This document shows positions 36,082 through 47,560 of a DNA stretch of 64,000 bases, one piece after another. Each line of letters starts with the position of its first letter. Position 1 is the stretch's first letter. The notes below the pieces were generated by a model. That model was not told the origin of the DNA and ran no database searches. It saw only the letters and a program-made list of their open reading frames with translations. Source of the DNA: Gnetum montanum (Eukaryota; Streptophyta; Gnetopsida; Gnetales; Gnetaceae); the NCBI GenBank assembly GCA_015680685.1, contig MNCI01010184.1, positions 87,003-151,002 of the forward strand, given 5' to 3'. A program made the translations under genes and the position numbers.

Positions 36082-36504
36082 CGAGACATAGGTTTAAAAG
36101 GAGAATGGAGGCTAGGGTGAGGATTTCTGCCAAACCTCATCACACTTAAGAACTTATTACAATGCTAATGAACATGGTCCTCATTCTTTTTCTTTTGTCT
36201 CTTTTTTTTAGAAAACTTTGCTCATGGTGTACTTCATTCTTAAGGTAGGAATTCCAACACAAGTGTGGTCAATTAGTTGCACTACCAAAGAACATGGTCA
36301 TTTTGGAACTTTGGCCATGGTGTAGTTCAACCCTTATGTATGTTCCTTTTAATTATGACATCATAGTAGGTCTCTAGGGTGGTTAAGAGTTCTCGAGTAA
36401 AGATAAACACATTTCACCTTGTTGCTTATAAGATAGTCATGGATTATCACACCTGAGGGCTGAGGCTTATGAGAGGAAAAATGAGATTTTCCAAGGTAAC
36501 CTAG
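35535..36504 (-). other. Family B 3' interior with polypurine tract and CT microsatellite
   Basis: Homologous to 51912-52833 of the younger B copy. On the minus strand a purine run (GAGGGATAAG) abuts the LTR. 36023-36076 is a 54-base CT dinucleotide run. No coding potential. It is cut at 36504 by the nested family A element and resumes at 46733. Confidence 0.82.
36023..36076. repeat. (CT)27 microsatellite
   Basis: An uninterrupted 54-base CT dinucleotide tract inside the 3' interior of family B. Confidence 0.97.
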
Positions 36505-37580
36505 TGATGAGAACAGTTACTCTAGCAATTACTCTAGCAGTTACTCTAATCATTAGAGTGGTTACTCTAGCAGTCACTCTAGCAATTACTCTAATTATTA
36601 GAGCAGTTACTCTAGCGATTACTCTAGCAGTTACTCTAATTATTAGAGTGGTTACTCTAGCGGTTACTCTAGTAGTTATTCTAATTATTAGAGTGGTTAC
36701 TCTAGCGGTCACTATAATAGTTATTCTAATTATTAGAGTGGTTACTCTAGTGGTTACTTTAGCAGTTATTCTAATTATTAGAGTAGTTACTCTAATTATT
36801 AGATTAGTTGCTTTGAAGTCTATAAATACAGTGCCCAAGCGCACAATTGCTAAGAAGTCTTTTAATAGTCAAGTAGCGAAACTCTTGTAGTTTTTTTGAA
36901 AGTTAAAGTATTTTCCAAGTGCTTGCAGTAGGAGGTCTAAGTGTGGACAGATCTTTATTCGAGCATTGTGTACCTGAGCATACCTTGTGTATAATAATAA
37001 AGATGAGCTCTTTGATTCATCCTTGTAGCACTTGATATTTGTTTTCTTACACATTTCTTTTATTTTATTTTCTTATGTATTTATTTTATTTTATTCACTT
37101 TACATTTATGTTATTAGCACAACAATTCATTTTGATCAATTAAATAAATCATTAAATTACACAAGCACGATCACTTCAAGCATGTGTGTAATACTTGGTA
37201 ATCTAGTAACGATTAACATTTGGTAATCCTAGTAGTGTTGCACTGGTTTAGGATGTGTACGGCAAGTGGGAATGGATGCTGGTGTTAGGACTAGTTAGAA
37301 CTTAGTTAATGAGTAGTTAAGTTAAATTAGTCACTTAGTTACCGCTCTCCTTCCCTACTAGCACAAGACATAAAAACATAAAAGCTATAAAAATCATATG
37401 CCTCAAGCTTACTTAACCATACAATCATGACATATAGGTAAGCTTGGGAAGACAACAATCAACCAACCCATCCTTATTTCACAAGGGTGTATAAGCACTT
37501 AGTCCTTGGAATTCGACTGAATCATGTGTGAAATGCTCGTATTCATATGGTTGAGTGTAGAGGCACCTCGCTGCTCATCA
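36505..37580 (+). repeat. 5' LTR of nested family A element
   Basis: Starts TGATGAGAACAGTTACTC and ends TCGCTGCTCATCA. U3 is dominated by the tandem array 36512-36812; TATAAATA lies at 36821-36828; R/U5 match the other family A LTRs from about 36940 onward. Confidence 0.95.
36512..36812 (+). repeat. U3 minisatellite with palindromic units
   Basis: Repeats of GTTACTCTAGCAGTTACT followed by CTAATTATTAGAGTG. Each CTCTAATTATTAGAG is an inverted repeat around a single centre base, so the array is a row of possible hairpins or protein sites. The long open frames on both strands through it are repeat artefacts. The 3' LTR has a shorter version (45808-45952). Confidence 0.92.
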
Positions 37581-37581
37581 T

Positions 37582-37599
37582 TGGTACTGTTGTTGGGGA
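37582..37599 (+). promoter_or_regulatory. Primer-binding site, tRNA-Asp type
   Basis: TGGTACTGTTGTTGGGGA, one base after the LTR, matches the tRNA-Asp complement TGGCGCCGTTGCCGGGGA at 13 of 18 positions; all five differences are C-to-T or G-to-A. tRNA-Asp priming is known from Athila-like elements. Confidence 0.75.
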
Positions 37600-37716
37600 C
37601 ATAGTTGTTTGTGTGCTAATTAGAACTTAGGAAATCATTCACATCATTGGAATGAACCCTTAGGGTTGATTGAGAAAATAATAAACAAGAATACATTGCA
37701 CACTGAACAAAAAAAT

Positions 37717-40010
37717 ATGTCTCCTTCTTCGTATGAAAATGCCTCACTGCCTAGGTCTGAAATAGTAAACAATCGGCAGTGTAATACACATGACGTTCAT
37801 CCGCCAGTCCCTCAACAAGTTTGATTGGTATATATTCATCCCAATGATTATATACCAGACTTCACCTTTATCCTCCATCAAGATGAACAACTACATTGGT
37901 GAGACATAGAAGGTAACATAGTGTTACCTCCCGATCATTCAGTCCCAAGCTTGTTTCTTCGTGTTCTCACATGAATTGGCATGCCACACTTACATGCAAA
38001 ATATGTTGTGCAAGACCATAACTTGAGGGAATATCGTCCCACAAAGGCACAACATCAAAGGGACTTGCAATAGGATAGACATCATAAGTCTTTGAAGGGT
38101 AAGTGGTACCAAGATGCCCCACATGTCTTAACCAAAAATGAGGGTGGTGTATTAAGACCTTCATTCCACTATTCATTACCTAGGTTCTAATACCCATAGG
38201 CACAAAGGGTCTGAAAAAGGAACACAAACTCATGATAAAGGTGGAGATTCTGATTGTAATCGCGATTGGGGCGATACCATAGAAGAAAAGGTAGCAGACA
38301 CTGTCATGGTGACAGTTCTCCTTCTTCTTTACCTTCATCATCTCCTTTACCCTCTCCTTCAATATCTGGATTCGGTCATAAAGAAAAGGACCATGGGGAT
38401 AAAGGTAGGCAAAGTGGAAGTCATAGACGAAATAGCTAGGAAAGGGAATGAGGGCACTCTAGAGAGTCACGAAATAGAAGAAGGGAGAGTAGGGAACAAC
38501 GTAGGCATCATAGACGCCATGGAAGAGATGATCATGATGAAGCCCTCCTTGTTATTCGAAGTATGTTGGACATAACTAAGGCTGTTAGAATTTCAACAAG
38601 GCATTAGAAAGATAGTAGGATCAAGCGATTAGATATGAACAACATCCCACAATTTGAAGGGGGCTGATCCTCAGAATCATTTACAAGCATTCCATGATGC
38701 ATGTGCCTTACAGAACATAGAGAACGAATGGCAAAAACTTAAGTTGTTCCCACAAACATTAGTTAAAGAAGTGGAAAGCTGGTACTGATCTTTAGAACTG
38801 GAATCCATTCGTAGGTGGAGTAATATGTTAGAACTATTTAATGACAAGTACGAAATGTACTTCCGAGTGTCTAACTTGCGAAAGTAAATCCAAGGCTGGA
38901 AATAAAGAGGACATGAACCCTCGGATGCTACCATGGGTCAATACTATGCATTGTTACATTGTTGTATTGGCCATGATTATTCGCAAAGGGATCAATTGTG
39001 CCATCTGATGGATGGGCCTAGGCATGAAATGAGAAGAACCCTTGGGACTTATGCCCAAGGAAGAATATCTTAGCTTAGGTCACATTAAATCCAAAGATTG
39101 TTGGATCAAGTTGCTAAGGAAGAAGGTGAGCTACAGAAGAGAGAAAGTATAGAAGAGTATAACCAAGATCCTTCCCTCTGGAAGAGGAGAGTAAGGTTTT
39201 GTAAGGATAAAGAAGAGTCACCACTCGAAGAGATGGTAAATAGGAAAAATTTGCCAATCCAAAAGATGACATCAGAAGTTTTGGAAAAGGTAGACCAAAT
39301 GTGGGATTCCCTAGACAATAGATTTCAAAATATTCTTAAAATAGTAGAGGAGTCTAGAGAGCAAGGTAGTGATCGCAAAAAAGGAAAAAAGAGAGAAGCT
39401 AAACATACACATAGCAAGGGTAAGGGCAAAGTTGTCATCATTGAAGAGGTTGTGAATTCAAAAACAAACAATGATAGTAGATGAAAGATATATTAATATA
39501 ACCATCCTAAGAGATTTTTCCCTATAATCTCACATCTGCAAGAGCCTAGGGTGTATACACTCAACCCATGATTGAACAAACGACAAACACCTAGAAGGTT
39601 ACCTTACCCTCAAGGTAACCCAAGATAATTTCACCAAACCTTAACATATTATCCCAGTAGAACTCCACCACAATCGATTGAGCAATATCAATAGTGGCAA
39701 TGCCCACAATCATGGGGAATATCACCACCAAGGCAACAGCATCCTTACCGGCAACCTGAACCGTATGGATATTACGTGTAGTAGCCAATCTCCCCATGTG
39801 ACTCTATTGGTCACGTCACTCCTCTACCTCACTACCAAGCCTATGAGTATTATGGGACTCCCTCTTCTAGAGGCAATATTCCATAAGCATATCATCCTTC
39901 TCATCTGACTGCATCTATTCCACCAATAGCTCCACTACCACTTGCTCTCGCGATGCAAGGTAAAATCCCTACTCGACCACAGCAACATAACGCCACGAGG
40001 GTTGTTAACT
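37717..40010 (+). pseudogene. gag, family A copy 3
   Basis: Starts MSPSSYENASLPRSE at 37717; the conserved HQDEQLHW and EGNIVLPPD segment follows near 37885. The capsid-like middle (about 38600-39080) has FHDACALQNIENEWQKLKLF and a longest open stretch at 39098-39484 (EEMVNRKNLPIQKMTSEVLE, then a Lys-rich tract). The zinc-knuckle cysteines present in copy 2 are lost here (about 39480-39540). The tail is rich in Pro, Tyr and Gln. Several stops and frameshifts. Confidence 0.8.
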
Positions 40011-40189
40011 CTCAACCTACTATTGGTTCAAACAACCACATGAAGAAAAGACCTTTCTTTAAAACCAACAGTCCAACCAATCCCTTGCAATCACAAGCGG
40101 CTAATTCCTTAGTGCCTTAGTATCCATCAAAACTTCATAGCCCCCTTCAACCCAATCATCGCACTCAACGCATACAGTCATGCTAACAC

Positions 40190-40770
40190 ATGCCATCACT
40201 GATTGGATCAAAGCTAGCTACCTTCCCAGGGAATTCTCTAATCTTGGGAGTTCTCTAATATACTGACAAATTGTTGGAAATGTTCCATGCAAGGCTCTTT
40301 TGGATTCAGGTTCTAGTGTCAACTTGATTTCTCAAGAAATATACAAGGCCTAGAACCTACCTCCATTGAAAAAGAGCAACATCCGTCTAGAGTTGGCCGA
40401 CCAATCCATCACTGTCCCATTGGGACTGGTGGAAGACATTATTACCACTATTTGTGGGTGGTCATACCCAGCTAACTTCCTAGTGATTCAGATAAATAAT
40501 GGTAAGGGGGACTTTCCAATCATAATGGGAAGAGCATGGCTAAGCACCATCGACACACTCCTAGGAATCTGTAATCTTTCCCTAAAAATATCAAAGGAAA
40601 ATACAATAAAAAAGATCAAGGAGAAGAAAGTTTTGTGCATCACATACAGTGACACAGGGTGTAATTACATGCAGAGGTTATGGTTTATGCAAAGTTTAGC
40701 ATTGCCTACATGTAATCAATGTGCACAAGTGATTAACATACAAAGATGCCTGTATGTAGTAGCCACATAA
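40190..40770 (+). pseudogene. Aspartic protease, family A copy 3
   Basis: The only one of the three copies with an intact D-S-G active site (GAT TCA GGT, 40303-40311, in LLDSGSSVNLISQE). A TAG at a Trp codon follows 16 residues later; the frame then stays open through 40366-40770 with LELADQSITVPLGLVEDI and IIMGRAWLSTIDTLLG. A TGA near 40264 also precedes the active site. Confidence 0.85.
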
Positions 40771-40788
40771 TACAAAGAGACCCAGTGG

Positions 40789-41220
40789 TTGATAGTTGAT
40801 CAAGAAAGAAATTCACTCATATGCATAGAACCAACTGAGGGTTTGACTTGTGGTTACATCAATAGCATAGACGCATTAGAGCAAGTCCAATGCCAACTTC
40901 CAAGTCTTAACTTTGAAAATATTAACTGGGGGAATTTGGAAGTCCTTGAGAAATTTAAGAAGGAGCCCCTTGAGCTAAAACCATTGCCCACCAATATGGA
41001 ATACACGTTCCTTAAAAATGGAAAATTAGTAATTATCAACACTAAGCTTGCTCCTCAACAGAAAGAAGAATTGCTAAAAGTGATAAATAAATGGTCGAAA
41101 GAATTCATGTGGTCATATCCCAAATTAACTGGAATAGATCCTAGGATATGCCAACATAGAATTTACCTTGACCCTCTCGATGAAGCCTCAAAGACAACCA
41201 TAGAGGCAATTGAACCCTAA
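40789..41220 (+). pseudogene. Linker and start of reverse transcriptase, family A copy 3
   Basis: An open frame of 143 codons: EGLTCGYINSIDALEQV, KEPLELKPLPTNMEYTFLKNG, then KEELLKVINKWSKEFMWSY and ICQHRIYLDP, i.e. the segment that leads into the reverse transcriptase fingers. A one-base shift at about 41208 ends it (AIEP then stop). Confidence 0.82.
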
Positions 41221-41980
41221 GCTAAAGCAAGTAGTTAAGGAAGAAATCGAACAGCTTCTTAAGGCTAGGTTCATATACCCCATTACTAATAGTGAATGGG
41301 TTAGCCCCTTAGTTATTATGCCTAAAAAGGGAGGTAAATGAAGGATGTGCATAGATTTTAGGCTACTAAATATGGCAACATTCAAAGATCACCTTCCATT
41401 GCCATTTTTTGAACAAGTCTTAGATACCATTGTAGGGCATTGCTATTACAGTTTTCTGGATGGATATATCAGATATAACCAAATACAAATAGCCCTCGAA
41501 GACCAAGCCAATACTATGTTCACTAGTCCTTGGGGAAAGTTTGCATACAAATAGATGTCATTTGGCTTGTGCAGTGCCCCTACAACATTTCAACAACTAG
41601 TTCTAAGCATATTCCAATAGTAGATAGGGAATGATGTGGAGGTCTTTATGGATGACTTCTCCACTTATGGGGCAAACTTTGATCAAGCCTTGGACCAGTT
41701 AGAGCAAGTGTTAAAACGATGTGTAGAAACGAATTTAAGACTCAACTAGTAGAAAAGCCATTTAATGGTCCAAGAGGGCATAGTACTAGGGCACAAAATC
41801 TCACACACAAGGATAGAGGTAGACCCTGAAAAAATCAAAGTTATCCAAGGAATTACCCATCAACTAGAAACTGTCAAAGATATTCGATCATTCCTTTGAT
41901 ATATTGGCTACTATAGGAGATTTATTGAGAAGTTTTCAAAGGATTCCAAACCATTTGTGGAATTAATGAAAAAGGACATA
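41221..41980 (+). pseudogene. Reverse transcriptase, family A copy 3
   Basis: Motifs in order: EEIEQLLKARFIYPI, WVSPLVIMPKKGGK, RMCIDFRLLN, SFLDGY, SFGLCSAPTTFQQ, catalytic FMDDFSTYG (41645-41671), GIVLGHKIS. Stops replace Trp or Gln codons at several points (for example TGA in the GGK-W position near 41339), so it is inactive, but all catalytic-site residues of the YxDD box are kept. Confidence 0.88.
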
Positions 41981-42450
41981 CCTTTCGAGTGGACCAGGGA
42001 ATGCGAATTAGCTTTTCAAACTCTGAAATAGAAGCTAGTAGAAACACCCATTCTACAAGCTCTTGACTGGTCTAAATCATTCCATATCATGACTGACACA
42101 TCCAACTATGTCTTAGGAGCCATAGTTACATAGTTAGATGACTAGAAGCATCCTTATTACATCCACTATGCAAGTAGAAGTATCGCTGGTGCACATCTTA
42201 ACTACACTACCATAGAGAAAGAATTAATGATTGTAGTGTTTGTCCTAGAAAAGTTTAGACACTATGTATTGGGATATAAAGTATATATACATACAGATCA
42301 TAGTGTAATAAGGTTCCTCATGCATAAGCCAATGGTAAGCCCTCATATCATATGATGACTTGTAATCTTACAAGAGTTCAATTTAACGATGATCGATCAC
42401 AAAGGCACTGAGAATGTAGTTGCTGATCATTTATCTCGGTTGCAATGGGA
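41981..42450 (+). pseudogene. RNase H, family A copy 3
   Basis: FEWTRECELAFQTLK, MTDTSNYVLGAIV (catalytic Asp present), LNYTTIEKELMIVVFVLEKFRHYVLG, HTDHSVIRFL, and KGTENVVADHLSRLQWD near its end. About four in-frame stops. Confidence 0.85.
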
Positions 42451-42639
42451 CAACAAAGAGGGCGAGGATTCAATTTCTGAACATTTCCCTGATGGATTCC
42501 TCTTTATTGGTGTAGTGAATAATCAATCACCCATGAAGACAAACTAGTACAGTAGCATTCTTACCTATCTTCTCATCCAACATTCACCACAAAAGTTAAA
42601 CCTTAAGAAGAAACAATAGTTTCTTCACCGAGACAAGTA

Positions 42640-43660
42640 CTTTATGGAGATCAATGGGAAACTTTACAAAGTATGTCTCGATGGCTTGGTTCAATGGTAT
42701 GTTCCCAATATAGATCAACTACAAGTTCTCCAAGATGCTCATGAGGGTCCTTGTGGGGGTCATTATGCTGGGAGATGAATCACCATCAAGATTCTGGTTG
42801 CATTATTGGCCTACATTATTTCAGGATGCCCATCGTTTCGTCCAATATTGTGAACGTTGTCAACGTGATGGGGGAATAACTACTAAAATGGAGGATCTAC
42901 AACAATGGATTCAACCGTTAGAACCCTTCGACATTTGGGGAATTGATTTTATGAGGCTGATTACACCAATGTTTAATGGAAAAGCTTATATTATTGTTGC
43001 CATTGATTACCTAACAAAATGGGCCAAAGCAGTTGCTGTTAAAGATTGTACATCATCTATAGTTGCACGATTTGTTCAACAACAAATCATAAATAGGTTT
43101 GGTGTGCCACGTGCACTTATTTCAAACAATGATACACACTTCACAAGTGTAAATTTTTAGAAATTAATGCAACACTTAGGGGTTGAGAATAAATTTACTA
43201 CACCATACCACCCCTAAGTGAATGGTCAAGCAGAAGTCACCAACAGGGAGATGACGAACATATTAACAAGAACCATTAGTAAGTTTAGGCGAGACTGGAG
43301 CACTAAATTGAATGATGCTCTTTGAGCATACCACTTCACATGGAAACTCCCTACAGGCTACTCTCCCTATGAGTTAGTGTATAGTAAATTACCAATGCTT
43401 CCCATTCAAACTGAGCTCCATATACTATCCACGACATATGACCTCAACCATGACCTTGATCCAACACAGAAACAACGATTAGTAACCCTTAACTTGCTAG
43501 ATGAAAATTGATTAGTTGCCTTTTCATCTAAAGAATTTCACAAGGCCTTCAATAAATAACATCATGACCTAAGAATTAGAAAAGTTAAATATGAGCCATG
43601 AGATAAGGTTCTCTACTAGAATCCCACACATGTGCCACATTGTACTAAATTTCAAACATT
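42640..43660 (+). pseudogene. Integrase, family A copy 3
   Basis: Open from 42735 to 43160: RFVQYCERCQRDGG (zinc-binding), FDIWGIDFM (Asp 1), IVAIDYLTKWAKAVAVKDC, then NNDTHF where SDNGTHF is expected, so catalytic Asp 2 is Asn. The Glu of GQAE is intact (about 43229). The C-terminal part continues to about 43660 with stops. Confidence 0.86.
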
Positions 43661-45801
43661 GTGGGAAGGACCTTATATTATTTATGCAACTTTTTTGTTA
43701 GGGGCCATGACAATACCCAAACCTGAGAGCCCAGATAAGAAACTTTTGGTCAACATGCAACAAACCAAACCTTTCCAAGAGCTTAGGAAAAATAGTACAC
43801 ATGCTACCTCTCTTGATGGATAACCCTGCTCACTATTTCAGATCTCCTCCTTCCAATGTAGTTGTGGGGGAGATGGCCACCTATGCTAACTATTCTAGGA
43901 CCTTAGTTTTTTTTTGAATTTTTGTTTTACACATTTTTATTTTACACATTCTTTCAACTTTTCTTATTTTTATGTTACACAATCATTCATGTTTATACTA
44001 TTTCTTTGTTTTCTTGATTTACTTTTCTTTGTCATCTAATAAGTGCTCATGATGGTGGATTGAATTATATCATATTGATTGCTAATTTTTGGTTTTTACC
44101 TTTGAATTATGATGTTGATATTAAGGTATGGTTCTTTTGGTAAAACAAGCAATGAATCCACGCCATCCACTCATCTATACAAATTTATGGTCTCCTTTGG
44201 CTTGGAACTGTACAATTCCCTTTTTCTAAGTAAACTTGTTAATGAATTGGTGGTTGGCTATTTTTCAAACTAAGAAAAGACTCAAAAGATGAAAAGGGTG
44301 TGACTTCAAGGGGATTCGATGCATTGGTGTTGGCCATTCTCTTAGGTGCTTGGATGATTTTTCTTGCGTTTTCCACCATTCTGACATTGTTCAAATATCA
44401 GGAAGCTTAGTGAATAAAAATAAGTCTTTGCATGGTGTGGTTCTCATGCATAAACATAAAGAAAAATGTATGAGAATTCAAAGCACACCCCTTAGACATA
44501 ATAAAGCAATATGGACTACAAGCACTAGTTATGGAACTAGAAAGATATGTTACCCATGCCTGAACATTCCCTCTAACTAAGGCCCTTTCTCACTTCCCAC
44601 TTCCCCATCTTGCTCTCTTCAGAATGATGGCGACTCTTTGTGGAAGCATTCTTGTTGCTTCAAGTGGATGGATTGGTCAAGTGTGTTGAAGCAAGGTCAT
44701 TGGATGCGGTTTGTTTGAGTATGGATTTAGGATGGGTTCTACTCAATCACATTAACTATAAAATACATAAGGGGCTTTACACAACCTTGTTCTTTGGATT
44801 CCATTCCATTCTATCCTCTCCATATTTCTTCCAATTTTCCACCTCATTGTCGATTTTATCATTAGTCCATTTTGGGTTGATGCATTATTTTTCTTTGGTG
44901 AATTCTTGTGGGTAAGTTTTTAACTCTTGCTTCCAAATGACATTCCTAGATCCTATGGACTCTTTGGTTTGTGGGTTTGTTGGGGCATAAAGGGCATGAG
45001 CCTACTTTGGGGAGCACCCATTGGCATTTCTTTTTGGTGCAATTATTAACTTCTTTCCCTTAAACATTTCTTGCAATCAATCATTTCTTATTTCATCCCC
45101 ATCCATGACATCCATTTTATTGGCGTTGTCGTTGATATTTTTCATATTTCTTATTTCTCATGTTTTTCCATCTTATAGCTATCGGAGGTTCACTCTTAGT
45201 CATGGGGGCCCTGGCATAAATTTTTTAATTTTTTCCATTTTACTAATTGCCTAACCCCTACACCTTGGCTAGTTTCTAGTGATAAATCTCCAAACCAGTT
45301 TCTTCGATAACCACAACTCAACCAATGCACTTCATATTGAGGCAAGGTATCAACTGCATTGTGGATTATCTATCCTTACTCATTTGGGACTATGTTGTGT
45401 GTGTAGATGGCAATCATATAAACAATGGACTCGGCTTGGAGGAAGCACTCAGGATGGATTGGAATTGGAGCATTTACGAAAGGAGCAAGGTTGGTGGCAT
45501 GGCCATGGATAAACAACGGAAGGAAAAATATCAACATTCATGATAACATGCTCCATCTTCTCTCTCTCTCTCTCTTTTTCTCTTCAAGATGCCAAATAAA
45601 GGCTTGGATGTCATTTATGTATGAGTGTTCACCACAATGGTCATGAACACTAATGTTGTAATATGCTTATTGATCCGTTCACTAGGAACGTTGAGTCTAT
45701 CATCCCATTCCACCATTAGTTGTCAATTAGTCAATAATCCCATACCTTCCTAATATTTTGTAAGGAACTTGAGGATGAGTTTTTATTCAGTCGTGGGGGT
45801 A
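43661..45801 (+). other. Non-coding 3' region of family A copy 3
   Basis: Homologous to the equivalent regions of copies 1 and 2, with the same order of landmarks and no env-like or other long ORF. It ends in the polypurine tract GTGGGGGTA (45793-45801). The open frames seen here (44350-45646) are short, unmatched and differ in frame from copy to copy. Confidence 0.75.
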
Positions 45802-46727
45802 TGATAAGAGCAGTTACTCTAGCAGTTACTCTAATTATTAGAGTGGTTACTCTAGCAGTTACTTTAGCAGTTATTCTACTTATTAGAGTGGTTTCTTTAG
45901 CAATTATTCTAATTATTAGAGTGGTTACTCTAATTATTAAAGTAGTTGCTCCCAACTCTATAAATACAGTTCCTAGGTGCACAATTGGGAAGAAGTCTTT
46001 TAGCAGTCAACTAGTGAAACTCTTGTAGTTTGTTTGAAAGTTAGAGTATTTTCCAAGTGCCCGCAGCAGTAGGTCTAAGTGTGATGGATCTTTATTCGAG
46101 CATTGTGTACCTAAGCACACCTTGTGTACAACAATAAAGATGAGCTCTTTGATTCATCCTTGTAGCACTAGAGATTTATTTTCTTACGCATTTATTTTAT
46201 TTTATTTTCTTATGCATGTATTTTATTTTATTTTATTTTATGAACTTTACATTTTTGTTGTTAGCACAGCAATTCATTTTGATCAATTAAGTAAATCGTT
46301 AAATTACACAAGCACGACCACTTCAAGCATGCATGTAATGCTTGGTAACCTAATAACGATTAACGTTTGGTAATCCTAGTAATGTTGCATTAGTTTAGGA
46401 TGTGTAAGGTAAGTGGGAAAGGATGCTAGTGTTAGGATTAGTTAGAACTTAGTTAATTAGTAGTTAAGTTAAATTAGTCACTTAGTTACCTCTCTCTTTC
46501 CCTACTAGCATCAGACATAAAAACATAAAAGCTATAAAAATCATATGCCTCAAGCTTACTTAACCATACAATTATGACATACAAGTAAGCTTGGGAAGAT
46601 AACGATCAACCAACACATCCTTGTTCCACAAGGGTGCATAAGCACTTAGTCCTTAGAATTTGATCGAATCGTGCATGAAACGCTCGTATTCGTATGGTTG
46701 AGCGTAGGGGTACCTCACTGCTCATCA
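45802..46727 (+). repeat. 3' LTR of nested family A element
   Basis: Starts TGATAAGAGCAGTTACTC and ends CTCACTGCTCATCA, with TATAAATA at 45959-45966 and a U3 array at 45808-45952 that is about half as long as in the 5' LTR. Confidence 0.95.
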
Positions 46728-47159
46728 CCTAGTGATTGCGATTGACCATTCTTCAATGTCACATATCCTACACTCACATGGTCATGATGATTACATGATA
46801 AGTTAGCATAAATCCCGACCTCCATAATCCAACATAACTAATAAAACTAAAACCTTGAAATAGATTGGGAAGAATCATAGCATTATTGAAATATATAATA
46901 TAAAATAGGTTATAATACTAGGATATATCATATAAACCATTATTTTCAAATGGTGTTATGATGACCCAACGCCTAGTAACTCAAACGATCATAATGATGA
47001 CTAAAATCATATGAAAAGCACAAATCAAACCAAAACCAATATGCTAAGAAAGAAATGATGAAATGCAAAGAAAATATGCAAATGTAACTATATACAAATG
47101 AAATGCATGATGAAAGGAAAGAAAACAAGAAACTAAGGATCTATCAAGTGCCCACATGG

Positions 47160-47445
47160 GGCACCTGAGTAAAAGTGCTTTAGATGAAATGCATTACAAT
47201 TTCTAGGTAATTGATATCCTTGCAAATTAGTAATTTTGTGAACATTGGGCCAATGACATTTGTAACGTGGAATGGGCCTAACCACATAGGAGAGAACTAA
47301 CTTTGAGGATTTTTTTGACTAGATGCTCTATCTCTCTTAAGGACTAGATCTCCTATTTTGAAGACTTTACCTACATATCTCTTATCAAACCACCTTTTAA
47401 CAATTTTTGATGATCAAGATTACAAAAATTGATACACAATCGTAA
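47160..47445 (-). pseudogene. Integrase C-terminal fragment, family B
   Basis: On the minus strand: KRWFDKRYVGKVFKIGDLVLKRDRA, then a FSPMWLGPFHV-like piece and a NYLE-type end. This is the C-terminal DNA-binding part of a Ty3/gypsy integrase. The zinc-binding and catalytic parts are absent: the fragment follows the start of reverse transcriptase directly. Confidence 0.82.
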
Positions 47446-47560
47446 TTTTCTTATTTGGTTTCTATCAGGCACTAAATTTGATGTCCAACTTGAATGTTTC
47501 ATGAAATGAATAATTTTAGATTCTAAAAGTTCATCAAGTTCTTCTTTCATTCAAGTTTCA
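47400..47560 (-). pseudogene. Reverse transcriptase N-terminal stub, family B
   Basis: Minus-strand translation gives EELDELLESKIIHFMKHSSW, SNLVPDRNQIRKLRLCINFCNL: the fingers/palm start of a gypsy reverse transcriptase, ending at the DFRNLN-equivalent. The next residues already belong to the integrase C-terminus, so the catalytic YxDD region, RNase H and integrase core are deleted. Confidence 0.82.

Larger units (their letters stand above)
36505..46727 (+). mobile_element. Complete family A element nested in family B
   Basis: A 10.2-kb element with perfect target duplication CCTAG (36500-36504 and 46728-46732). 5' LTR 36505-37580, primer site 37582-37599, gag, protease, reverse transcriptase, RNase H, integrase, non-coding 3' region, polypurine tract GTGGGGGTA (45793-45801), 3' LTR 45802-46727. 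It has fewer disruptions than the copies at 14034-29818, consistent with a later insertion. The LTRs differ in length (1076 versus 926 bp) because of the U3 tandem array. Confidence 0.95.

Noticed and set aside
36467-36890. Long open frames on both strands (125 and 128 codons) rich in Val, Thr, Ile, Leu and Arg
   Set aside because: They follow the 33-bp-type minisatellite of the LTR U3; both strands are open because the unit lacks stops. No start context or domain.
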